The notes under the pieces: model-generated | Told to the model about the DNA's origin: nothing | Databases searched by the model: none | Seen by the model: the letters and a program-made list of their open reading frames with translations, nothing else | Program-made: the position numbers and the translations under genes | Origin: Paracoccaceae bacterium | Lineage (GTDB): Bacteria; Pseudomonadota; Alphaproteobacteria; Rhodobacterales; Rhodobacteraceae | DNA: 6,826 nt | Assembly (NCBI GenBank): GCA_019090405.1 | Contig: JAHRVZ010000143.1 | Coordinates: forward strand, 1-6,826 | Direction: 5' to 3' | Shown here: in pieces, positions 1-5,842 of the stretch | Layout: each line of letters begins with the position of its first letter | How positions within the stretch are numbered: position 1 is the stretch's first letter

Positions 1-876
1 ACCCAATTCCTGAACGCGCGCGGAGGGATCGAGGCCGATGTGACCGTGACCCGCCTGTCAGAAACCGTTTATCTTGTCGTGACACCGTCGGCGACAAGGC
101 TAGCGGATGAGACCTGGTTGCGGCGTCATCTGGGCGAGCGGCGGGCTGTTATTACCGATGTGACGGCGGGAGAAGGCGTGCTTGCAGTCATGGGACCAAA
201 TGCACGCGCGTTGATGCAAAAGGTGTCGCCGGGTGATTTTTCGAATGAAGTGAACCCATTTGGTACGGCACAAGAAATTGAGTTGGGTCTGGGAATGGCG
301 CGGGTACATCGCGTGTCATATGTCGGGGAATTGGGCTGGGAGATTTATACCAGCGCGGACATGGCAGCGCATGTTTTTGAAACATTGTGGCAAGCCGGGC
401 AGGATATGGAGCTAAAACTATGCGGTATGCATATGATGGACTGCGCCCGAATCGAAAAAGGGTTTCGCCATTTCGGCCATGATATCACCTGTGAAGATCA
501 TGTTCTTGAGGCCGGATTGGGCTTTGCGGTGAAAACTGCCAAGCCGGAATTCATCGGTCGTGATGCCGTGCTGCGCAAAAAGGACGAGGGACTGCAAACA
601 CGCATGGTGCAGTTCCGTCTGACCGATCCGGAACCACTGTTGTATCATAACGAGCCAATTTTGCGGGATGGCAAGATTGTTGGCCATCTAAGTTCAGGCG
701 GTTATGGGCATCATCTGGGCGGGGCAATTGGTATGGGTTACGTGCCGTGCAAAGGTCAATCTGGCGAGGATGTTCTGGCTTCTGGCTATGAAATTGATGT
801 GGCCGGAAGGCGCGTACAAGCCAAAGCGTCATTGCGTCCGATGTATGATCCAAAGGCAGAGCGCGTAAGGGCGTAA
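1..876 (+). CDS. FAD-dependent dimethylglycine/sarcosine dehydrogenase-like protein, C-terminal GcvT-like part (5' end outside window)
   Basis: The frame is open from base 1 to a TAA at 874-876, giving 291 visible codons, so a GTG at position 40 is internal and not the start. What is seen is a tetrahydrofolate-binding GcvT/aminomethyltransferase fold: GGIEADVTVTRL at visible codons 8-19, YVGELGWEIY at about 107-116, CARIEKGFRHFGHDI at about 148-162, and the C-terminal barrel with GRDAVL and GYGHHLGGAIGMGY at about 234-247. In dimethylglycine, sarcosine and related dehydrogenases this half follows an N-terminal FAD domain; it takes the formaldehyde released by oxidative demethylation and passes it to tetrahydrofolate. 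The FAD domain would lie upstream of the window, so this is inference. The opening GGIEAD favours a fused dehydrogenase over stand-alone GcvT of the glycine cleavage system. The substrate cannot be read from this part. It converges on the aminotransferase gene. Confidence 0.88.
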   Translation, partial: TQFLNARGGIEADVTVTRLSETVYLVVTPSATRLADETWLRRHLGERRAVITDVTAGEGVLAVMGPNARALMQKVSPGDFSNEVNPFGTAQEIELGLGMARVHRVSYVGELGWEIYTSADMAAHVFETLWQAGQDMELKLCGMHMMDCARIEKGFRHFGHDITCEDHVLEAGLGFAVKTAKPEFIGRDAVLRKKDEGLQTRMVQFRLTDPEPLLYHNEPILRDGKIVGHLSSGGYGHHLGGAIGMGYVPCKGQSGEDVLASGYEIDVAGRRVQAKASLRPMYDPKAERVRA

Positions 877-917
877 GGTATCAATCTGTTGGGCTTGTCC
901 GGGACCGATAGGGCAGG

Positions 918-950
918 ATGCCTCCGGCGGGAGTATTTGGGCGAGAAGAA
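918..950 (+). repeat. Dispersed intergenic repeat, copy 1 (ATGCCTCCGGCGGG family)
   Basis: This segment begins ATGCCTCCGGCGGG, continues AGTATTTGGGCGAGAAGAA, and starts 41 bases after the stop codon of the upstream plus-strand gene. Its first 14 bases and a TATTT block match copy 2 at 4178-4212; the purine-rich tail is similar but not identical. CTCC and GGAG within it can pair around GGCG as a small hairpin. From memory, elements of this form are frequent between genes in Rhodobacteraceae, usually just after stop codons. The function is unknown; partial terminator, mRNA 3'-end signal and mobile palindromic unit are all possible. Confidence 0.7.
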
Positions 951-1046
951 TTGGGGGTAGTGCCGAATGTCGCGTCCATTTTTGTTCTAATATTTGGGTG
1001 TGTATAAGATTGGCAAGGTATAGGCGCGTTCCCGTAGAACAGAAGG

Positions 1047-2255
1047 TCATACGGATTTCAGCAACAATCCAAGCCGTTTGATACCTTCGTCAATTGTAGC
1101 CGCATCTGCCAGCGAAAAGCTAAGGCGCAGCGAATTACGTCCTGACCCATCGGCGAAAAATGCGGCTCCGGGAACAAAGGCGACCTTTTGCGTTTCCAGT
1201 GATTTGGTCAAAAGTTCGGCACCGTCCAGATGTTCTGGCAGAGTCAGCCAGATGAACATGCCGCCTTCGGGTTTGGTCCAGCGCACACTGTCAGGCATAT
1301 GGTCGGCTAATGCCTGCAACATTCGATCCCGCCGCGCCGCATAAGTTCCGCGTATTTTGTCTACGTGATCGTAAAATATCGACTTGGCGATCTTGTAAAT
1401 GACCATCTGGTTGATTGTTGGGGTATGCAAATCCGAGGCTTGTTTTATCAATACCAATTGGGAAATTACTGGCTTGGCGGCGCAAACCCAACCCACCCGC
1501 AACCCCGGTGCAAGCGTCTTGGAAAAGCTGCCGCAATAGATTGTGCGCGCTTTTTCGATGCTACCTTTGCGGGCGATTTCCAGCGCCAGAATGGGTGGGA
1601 TCGTCTCGCCATCAAAGCGCAGAGTTTGATAGGCGGCGTCTTCGATCACCGCGCAATTCAGAGTATCGGCGAGGTCCAGCACCCGTTCGCGTTCAGAAAT
1701 ATTTAGCGTATTGCCGGTCGGATTGGCGAAATCAACCGACATATAGGCGAACTTGACCTGGCCACCTTTGACTTTGGCGGTGTCGGCATAATGCTGGGCG
1801 GATCGGTTTGTGTGCGGTTCAAGTTTGTCATAGTTTGGTTCATAGGCGTTGAACGCTCCTAATGCGCCGAGATAGGTCGGCCAGCCAACCAGTGCGGTAT
1901 CGTTGGGCGACAGCAGAAGTTTTCCGAGGTAATCCAACGCCTGCTGAGACCCGGATGTGATTATAATGTTGTCTATATCACAGGGAATGCCCAATCCGGC
2001 CATCTTGGTTACGATCCATTCACGCAGAGGTTGATAGCCCTCGCTAACGGAATACTGCAGCGCCGACTCCCGCTCATTCGACGATAGAATATCGCTATAA
2101 GCGTTTTCCAGTTCTTTGGCGGGAAACAGGTCTGGATCGGGAATACCACCGGCAAACGATATGATTTCGGGATGCGCCAAAAGTTTGAGCAACTCGCGAA
2201 TTTCCGAGGCTTTCATCCGCGATGTGCGCGTCGCAAGTATGTGTTCCCATTGCAT
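1047..2255 (-). CDS. PLP-dependent class I/II aminotransferase (fold type I, LysN/MocR-domain-like)
   Basis: A complete 402-residue enzyme that moves an amino group between an amino acid and a 2-oxo acid in the cytoplasm using pyridoxal phosphate. Visible landmarks are the N-terminal ISFAGGIPDPDLFP (32-45), phosphate-cup SGSQQALD (101-108), FANPTGNT (176-183), the cofactor-contacting EDAAYQ with D206 and Y209, the Schiff-base lysine K246 in SFSKTLAPGLRVGW (243-256), GGMFIWL (331-337) and the substrate-carboxylate arginine R377 in NSLRLSFS. The length fits stand-alone relatives of 2-aminoadipate aminotransferase (LysN) and of the MocR C-terminal domain; there is no GntR helix-turn-helix in front, so it is not a MocR regulator. 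The start is supported by GGAAGGA (minus strand, 2262-2268) six bases upstream. The usual QNPTG is ANPTG here. The substrate is not determinable from sequence alone; 2-aminoadipate, aromatic or branched amino acids are options. Confidence 0.93.
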   Translation of the reverse strand: MQWEHILATRTSRMKASEIRELLKLLAHPEIISFAGGIPDPDLFPAKELENAYSDILSSNERESALQYSVSEGYQPLREWIVTKMAGLGIPCDIDNIIITSGSQQALDYLGKLLLSPNDTALVGWPTYLGALGAFNAYEPNYDKLEPHTNRSAQHYADTAKVKGGQVKFAYMSVDFANPTGNTLNISERERVLDLADTLNCAVIEDAAYQTLRFDGETIPPILALEIARKGSIEKARTIYCGSFSKTLAPGLRVGWVCAAKPVISQLVLIKQASDLHTPTINQMVIYKIAKSIFYDHVDKIRGTYAARRDRMLQALADHMPDSVRWTKPEGGMFIWLTLPEHLDGAELLTKSLETQKVAFVPGAAFFADGSGRNSLRLSFSLADAATIDEGIKRLGLLLKSV

Positions 2256-2287
2256 AGCCAGTCCTTCCGAATCCGCCTTGTCAGCGT

Positions 2288-2315
2288 ATTGTGCGGAATT
2301 GGCAAACTAAGTCAA
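2288..2315 (-). promoter_or_regulatory. Putative sigma-70-type promoter of the aminotransferase gene
   Basis: On the minus strand TTGACT (2315-2310, five of six matches to TTGACA) is followed after 16 bases by CACAAT (2293-2288, four of six to TATAAT). Transcription would begin near 2281, leaving a leader of about 25 bases that contains the ribosome-binding site. The -35 box lies inside the inverted repeat at 2305-2331. The call is by eye, and the -10 is only moderate. Confidence 0.45.
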
Positions 2316-2331
2316 TATTGCTGACTTAGTT
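2305..2331. promoter_or_regulatory. Perfect 10-bp inverted repeat, probable operator of the aminotransferase
   Basis: AACTAAGTCA at 2305-2314 and its exact reverse complement TGACTTAGTT at 2322-2331 are separated by seven bases; the centre also holds the short palindrome CAATATTG (2313-2320). The dyad sits 50-76 bases upstream of the aminotransferase start and covers the proposed -35 box, a position typical for a repressor site. The arms are A+T-rich and no T-run follows on either strand, which argues against an intrinsic terminator. No regulator gene is present in the window, so the protein that might bind is unknown. Confidence 0.6.
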
Positions 2332-2366
2332 GTCACAAATGTTTATCACTCGGCTCAAATGCGGGT

Positions 2367-2777
2367 CTAACTAAGGGAATCGCGGAAATTTTGGAACCGT
2401 GGATCAGCCATGACGCGGGCGTTCATGGCATCGCGCAAGGCTCCGATTGTTTTGTGCGGGCGCATTACGACCTCAAACTTGGTGATCAGGCCGTCATCGT
2501 CCAGTGTTAGCAGATCAACGCCGACGGCATCCAGATTTCCAACTTTGCACTGGAACTCAAGCGCCCAGTCGTTACCTTCGCCCATCACCCGTCGATATTT
2601 GAAATCGCTGAAAACCTGGCCCACATGCCCCAGAACGGCAGCAACGGGTTCGCGCCCGGTCCAGGATTTGTAATAGGTTGGTGGCAAAAACTGTACTTTC
2701 TCGGCCAGTAACCCAGCGATTTTGCTGTCGTCGCCTTTGGCGACAACCTCTTGCAGTTTGGTAATTGTTGGATGCAT
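2367..2777 (-). CDS. NTF2-like / SnoaL-fold small protein of unknown function
   Basis: A 136-residue protein from the ATG at 2777 that resembles the nuclear-transport-factor-2-like (SnoaL-like) cone fold: an N-terminal helix (HPTITKLQEVVAKGD), a turn into AEKVQFLPPTYYKSWTG, a helix GREPVAAVLGHVGQVF, then beta strands (KYRRVMGEGNDWALEFQCKV, VGVDLLTLDDDGLITKFEVVMRP) and a C-terminal helix with LRDAMNARV. Members of this fold include isomerases, hydrolases, cyclases and ligand-binding proteins; no specific catalytic set can be assigned. The frame stays open to a GTG at 2819 and an ATG at 2792, but MHPTITKL matches the usual beginning of relatives and the length fits about 130-140 residues; the ribosome site (GGGCGA) is weak, so the start is moderately sure. 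It lies upstream of the aminotransferase on the same strand with 111 bases between, and is divergent from rluA. Confidence 0.8.
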   Translation of the reverse strand: MHPTITKLQEVVAKGDDSKIAGLLAEKVQFLPPTYYKSWTGREPVAAVLGHVGQVFSDFKYRRVMGEGNDWALEFQCKVGNLDAVGVDLLTLDDDGLITKFEVVMRPHKTIGALRDAMNARVMADPRFQNFRDSLS

Positions 2778-2843
2778 TTTAATTTCGCCCATATTGCTTG
2801 GTGAATACCTTGTCCGCACCTCAGTGAAAGGTTAGGCAGCGAC

Positions 2844-3497
2844 ATGACTGTCAGTTCTGATTATACGCCGCCGGATACGGATCTGCATCTGCTGTATGAT
2901 GACGCACAAATTTTGGCCGTGAACAAACCCGAGGGTCTGCTTTCCGTACCGGGGCGGGGTGCGCATCTGGCGGATTGTCTGATCTCTCGTATCCAACTGG
3001 TGTTTCCCGAAGCATTGGTGGTGCATCGGCTGGACCGGGATACGTCTGGCGTCATGGTTTTTGCCATGACACCTTTTGCACAGCGCAATCTGAGTATGCA
3101 GTTTGAACAACGACAGACACGCAAAACCTATGTTGCGAGGCTTTCGGGCAAGTTAGAGCCTAAAACGGGCAGGGTTGATCTGCCACTGATCGTTGATTGG
3201 GAAAACCGGCCCCGTCAAATGGTGTGCCACGAAACTGGCAAAGCAGCGGTGACGGACTGGCGGGTTCAGCGTTATGAAGCTGACGCGACCCGAGTGCGGC
3301 TGGTGCCCAAAACAGGACGCACACATCAGTTGCGCGTACATATGCTGGCGCTGGGCCATCCTATTCTGGGTGATCCGCTTTATGCCACTGGCGAGGCCGC
3401 AGATCACCCGCGTATGATGCTACATTCAGAGGAGTTGCGCATCAAGCACCCGGATAGTGGTGTGTCATTGAAGTTTCGTGCGGCTGCGGAATTCTGA
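2844..3497 (+). CDS. rluA: RluA-family pseudouridine synthase (23S rRNA / tRNA dual-specificity type)
   Basis: A 217-residue enzyme that isomerises uridine to pseudouridine in RNA. The catalytic aspartate is D64 in HRLDRDTSG (61-69), the same position as Asp64 of the 219-residue E. coli RluA, which modifies 23S rRNA position 746 and tRNA position 32. Further family landmarks are LYDDAQILAVNKPEGLLSVPG (17-37), RKTYVARLSG, the RluA-like DWENRPRQMVCHETGKAAV (118-136), PKTGRTHQLRVHMLALGHPI (155-174), GDPLYA and the C-terminal LHSEELRIKHP. No S4 RNA-binding domain precedes the catalytic domain, which separates it from RluC and RluD. The DWENRP segment is what favours RluA over other short family members. 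The ATG at 2844 gives the expected length, although no strong ribosome-binding site stands before it. No clear promoter was seen in the 66 bases shared with the divergent NTF2-like gene. Confidence 0.92.
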   Translation: MTVSSDYTPPDTDLHLLYDDAQILAVNKPEGLLSVPGRGAHLADCLISRIQLVFPEALVVHRLDRDTSGVMVFAMTPFAQRNLSMQFEQRQTRKTYVARLSGKLEPKTGRVDLPLIVDWENRPRQMVCHETGKAAVTDWRVQRYEADATRVRLVPKTGRTHQLRVHMLALGHPILGDPLYATGEAADHPRMMLHSEELRIKHPDSGVSLKFRAAAEF

Positions 3498-3694
3498 CGC
3501 TTTGTAAGAGGGCGTATTGACGGATCTGATTGCAATGCCTATGTGCGCAGCAGGTTTGGGTCTCCTGCCGCTCGCAAGCTGTATGGCTTTGGTGAAACCC
3601 GTTTGAATTGTCTCTACCTCCGATACGGCAAACGCCATGTTGGTAATGCGAGCCCCATCTGTAACCGCGTGGCCGTTCCTGATCGAGGTGCGAC

Positions 3695-4132
3695 ATGAAT
3701 ACCTATACTGAATCCACATTGGTGGCTGACTATAAGGCGCAGGCCAAACGCCTGCGCGCCAAACTGTATGAATCCGGGACTGTGGTCAGCCACAGTGACG
3801 CGCTGGAAATGGTCGCCAGTCAACATGGAGCGCGTGACTGGAATACGCTAAGCGCACGGTCCCTGCGCAATGAGCCTTCTGTGTTGGCGATTGGGGATAG
3901 AGTGAGTGGCCGGTATTTAAGCCAGCCATTTGTTGGCCGCGTTCTTGGGATACGTCAGGTCAATGGTGGTCAAATGCGGGTTACATTGCATTTTGATGAA
4001 GCCGTGGATGTGGTGACTTTCGACAGTTTTTCGTCGTTTCGTCAAAGGGTGACTGCGGAGATTGGCAAAGATGGCCGGTCACTGCGCAAGACATCTGATG
4101 GGGTGCCGCAAATGGTGCTGAATCTTGAGTAG
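3695..4132 (+). CDS. Small glyoxalase-related-domain protein, function unknown
   Basis: A 145-residue soluble protein. Residues 8-55 form a helical stretch (DYKAQAKRLRAKL, then SHSDALEMVASQHGARDWNTL) and residues about 64-143 a beta-rich part with IGDRVSGRYLSQPFVGRVLG, RVTLHFDEAVDVVTFDSFSSFR and DGRSLRKTSDGVP. I recognise this arrangement as that of proteins annotated as glyoxalase superfamily or glyoxalase-related domain in Rhodobacteraceae. That name reflects domain association; I see no vicinal-oxygen-chelate metal ligand set, so glyoxalase activity should not be assumed. The start ATG has GAGGTG at 3685-3690, four bases away. The gap of 197 bases after rluA suggests its own promoter, but I could not identify one clearly. 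A strong terminator follows at 4144. Confidence 0.85.
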   Translation: MNTYTESTLVADYKAQAKRLRAKLYESGTVVSHSDALEMVASQHGARDWNTLSARSLRNEPSVLAIGDRVSGRYLSQPFVGRVLGIRQVNGGQMRVTLHFDEAVDVVTFDSFSSFRQRVTAEIGKDGRSLRKTSDGVPQMVLNLE

Positions 4133-4143
4133 GATAAGAAAGA

Positions 4144-4176
4144 GGCGGGCCGATAAGGCCCGCCATTTCATATTTT
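4144..4176 (+). terminator. Intrinsic terminator after the glyoxalase-related gene
   Basis: GGCGGGCC (4144-4151) pairs perfectly with GGCCCGCC (4157-4164) around the loop GATAA, and is followed by the T-rich ATTTCATATTTT. It begins 12 bases after the stop codon at 4132. The tract before the stem is A/G-rich, so it may also act, more weakly, on transcripts arriving from the convergent aldehyde dehydrogenase gene. Confidence 0.85.
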
Positions 4177-4177
4177 A

Positions 4178-4212
4178 ATGCCTCCGGCGGGGATATTTTC
4201 ACCAAAATGAAA
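4178..4212 (+). repeat. Dispersed intergenic repeat, copy 2 (ATGCCTCCGGCGGG family)
   Basis: The element begins ATGCCTCCGGCGGG exactly as copy 1 at 918, then GATATTTTCACCAAAATGAAA. ATTTT (4195-4199) and AAAAT (4204-4208) form a second small hairpin that copy 1 has lost. Like copy 1 it lies just over 40 bases after a plus-strand stop codon, in the same orientation, in a gap between convergent genes. Here it directly follows the terminator at 4144-4176. Confidence 0.75.
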
Positions 4213-4235
4213 CACTGGAAGTAAGGGGTGCCGTG

Positions 4236-5675
4236 TTACTCGGTTGCCCATCCGCCGACGGCTTTGACTTCGAGGAAGTCTTCGATGCCGAATATACCGC
4301 CTTCGCGACCATTGCCGGATTGCTTCATGCCACCAAAAGGTGATCCGGCAGATCGCGCCTGACCGTTCATTTCAACCATACCCGACCGTAATGTGCGCGC
4401 CATGCGGTTGGCGCGCGCGCCGTCCTGAGTCTGGACATAGTTTGTTAGTCCGTAGGGTGTGTCATTGGCGATTCTGACGGCGTCCTCTTCGGTGTCAAAT
4501 GGGATCATGGTGAGCACTGGCCCAAAGATTTCTTCGCGGGCGATGGTCATGTCGTTGGTCACATCCGCAAACACAGTTGGTTTGACAAAAAAGCCCTGAT
4601 TGACGCCATCCGGGCGGCCTGTACCACCTGCGACAACGCGCGCGCCTTCGTCGATACCAACCTGTATCAACGCCTGAATCTTGTTGAACTGAGCCTCGTT
4701 GACAACCGGGCCAATGTGACGCCCTTCGTCATGAGCGCTGCCAACCGCAACTTTTTGCGCAGTCGCGGCCGCAATCTTGACGGCATCGTCATAGATTTCA
4801 CGCTGAACCAGCATCCGGCTGGGGGCGTTGCAGGATTGACCGGTGTTGTTCATCATCTGCATAACGCCGCGTTTCACCGCCTTTTCATCGGCATCGGCAA
4901 ACACCACATTTGCACCTTTTCCGCCCAGTTCCAGATGCACCTTTTTCAAGGTATCTGCCGCGTTTTTGGAAATGGCCGTGCCCGCGCGGGTTGATCCGGT
5001 AAAGCTGACCATATCGACATCTGGATGTCCCGACAGGGCTGATCCGACGCCAACGCCATCCCCGTTCACAAGATTGAACACACCAGCCGGAAAGCCTGCT
5101 TCGTCCATCATTTCGGCAAAGATCATCGCGTTCAGGGGGCTTTGCTCAGACGGTTTTAAAATCATCGTACAGCCAGCAACAGCTGCTGCGCCGACCTTGA
5201 GGGTGATTTGGTTCATTGGCCAATTCCAGGGCGTAATCAACGCAGCAACGCCTACGGCTTCGAAAATCAACCGGTCGTTGGGCGAGCGGTCATTCAAGGG
5301 CCGGTCAAATTCAAACGCGCGAGCTGCGCGAATAAAGGTTTTAAGGTGATATGATCCGGCACCAATCTGCTGAGTGCGCGCCATGTCGATCGGGGCACCC
5401 ATTTCGGCGCTCATCGCCTGCGCCAGATCTTCGCCGCGGGAGGCATAAATCTCTGCAAGCTTTTCAACCAACGCAATCCGGTCTTGGACCGGAGTAGCCA
5501 TCCAACCCGGCAAGGCTGCTTTGGCGGCCGCAACGGCGGCATTTGTGTCTGCGTCACCACCCAGTGAAATAATCGCACAGGGTTCTTCGGTTGACGGGTC
5601 AATCACATTGAAATCATTTGGTGTTGCGGGGGAAACCCACTGGCCATTGATGTAAAAGTCGCGTTTTTCGATCAT
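4236..5675 (-). CDS. NAD(P)+-dependent aldehyde dehydrogenase family protein
   Basis: A complete 479-residue cytoplasmic enzyme that oxidises an aldehyde to the carboxylic acid. All core residues are visible: the oxyanion asparagine N151 in TPWNWP (148-153), cofactor lysine K174 in LKPSEQSP, the nucleotide loop FTGSTRAG (225-232), general base E249 in LELGGK (248-253), the catalytic thiol C282 in NTGQSCNAPSR (277-287), and E382 in EEIFGPV (381-387). E177 three residues after the lysine suggests preference for NAD+ over NADP+. The frame continues upstream to 5831, but the ATG at 5675 has a strong ribosome-binding site and gives the normal family length, so the extra 52 residues are rejected. 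The gene stands alone, divergent from the peroxiredoxin and convergent with the glyoxalase-related gene. The substrate is not recognisable; betaine-aldehyde-specific, succinate-semialdehyde or broad aldehydes cannot be separated from sequence by eye. Confidence 0.95.
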   Translation of the reverse strand: MIEKRDFYINGQWVSPATPNDFNVIDPSTEEPCAIISLGGDADTNAAVAAAKAALPGWMATPVQDRIALVEKLAEIYASRGEDLAQAMSAEMGAPIDMARTQQIGAGSYHLKTFIRAARAFEFDRPLNDRSPNDRLIFEAVGVAALITPWNWPMNQITLKVGAAAVAGCTMILKPSEQSPLNAMIFAEMMDEAGFPAGVFNLVNGDGVGVGSALSGHPDVDMVSFTGSTRAGTAISKNAADTLKKVHLELGGKGANVVFADADEKAVKRGVMQMMNNTGQSCNAPSRMLVQREIYDDAVKIAAATAQKVAVGSAHDEGRHIGPVVNEAQFNKIQALIQVGIDEGARVVAGGTGRPDGVNQGFFVKPTVFADVTNDMTIAREEIFGPVLTMIPFDTEEDAVRIANDTPYGLTNYVQTQDGARANRMARTLRSGMVEMNGQARSAGSPFGGMKQSGNGREGGIFGIEDFLEVKAVGGWATE

Positions 5676-5681
5676 GATAGT

Positions 5682-5687
5682 CTCCTT
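5682..5687 (-). promoter_or_regulatory. Ribosome-binding site that sets the aldehyde dehydrogenase start
   Basis: The minus strand reads AAGGAG here, six bases before the ATG whose first base is 5675. This near-perfect Shine-Dalgarno sequence decides the start in favour of MIEKRDFYINGQW and against the longer open frame that reaches 5831. Confidence 0.85.
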
Positions 5688-5715
5688 GGATCGGTAGATA
5701 TTCCCAACCGGGCGG

Positions 5716-5744
5716 TCAGTGATTCCAAAGTACATTGTCACTGA
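5716..5744. promoter_or_regulatory. Inverted repeat in the divergent aldehyde dehydrogenase/peroxiredoxin control region
   Basis: TCAGTGA (5716-5722) and its reverse complement TCACTGA (5738-5744) are separated by 15 bases, so the half-site starts lie 22 bases apart, about two helical turns. The dyad is 41-69 bases upstream of the aldehyde dehydrogenase start and about 100 bases upstream of the peroxiredoxin start, and a weak -35-like TTGGAA (minus strand, 5728-5723) lies in its spacer. This placement suits a regulator of the dehydrogenase more than of the peroxiredoxin. Seven-base arms can arise by chance, so it is a candidate only. Confidence 0.35.
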
Positions 5745-5795
5745 GGTGCGTTGGGTGCAAGACAGGGGGTGAAACCTGTGAGCAGAGAGACTAGG

Positions 5796-5823
5796 TTGCG
5801 TGTGACAAGAGTCGACATTTAAC
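5796..5823 (+). promoter_or_regulatory. Weak candidate promoter of the peroxiredoxin gene
   Basis: TTGCGT (5796-5801) and TTTAAC (5818-5823) are spaced by 16 bases, matching three of six and four of six consensus bases. The -10 would lie 19 bases before the start codon, giving a short leader that still includes the strong AAAGGAG ribosome site at 5830-5836. It is the best match I found in this gap, but it is poor. Confidence 0.25.
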
Positions 5824-5842
5824 GTGAGCAAAGGAGACCGAC

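Noticed and set aside
982..1008. Plus-strand promoter-like pair TTGTTC and TATAAG before 1010
   Set aside because: The spacing is only 15 bases and no plus-strand gene follows; it would read antisense into the aminotransferase. An antisense RNA is possible, but nothing else supports one.
3547..3571. Hairpin after rluA: GC-A-GCAGG pairing with CCTGC-C-GC around a nine-base loop
   Set aside because: There is a mismatch in the stem, a large loop and no T-run after it, so it does not qualify as an intrinsic terminator. The rest of the 197-base gap showed no tRNA, riboswitch or convincing promoter.
4843..5349. 168-codon plus-strand open frame inside the aldehyde dehydrogenase
   Set aside because: It is antisense to the catalytic core of the dehydrogenase (including C282 and E249 codons), its translation has no family signature, and no start signal precedes it.
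5762..5779. Short inverted repeat ACAGG-N8-CCTGT in the divergent region
   Set aside because: Five-base arms are too short to separate from chance in a gap of this size.
5676..5831. 52-residue N-terminal extension of the aldehyde dehydrogenase
   Set aside because: The extension is an open frame only; the AAGGAG site at 5682-5687 and the usual family length place the start at 5675, and the extension crosses the divergent control region.
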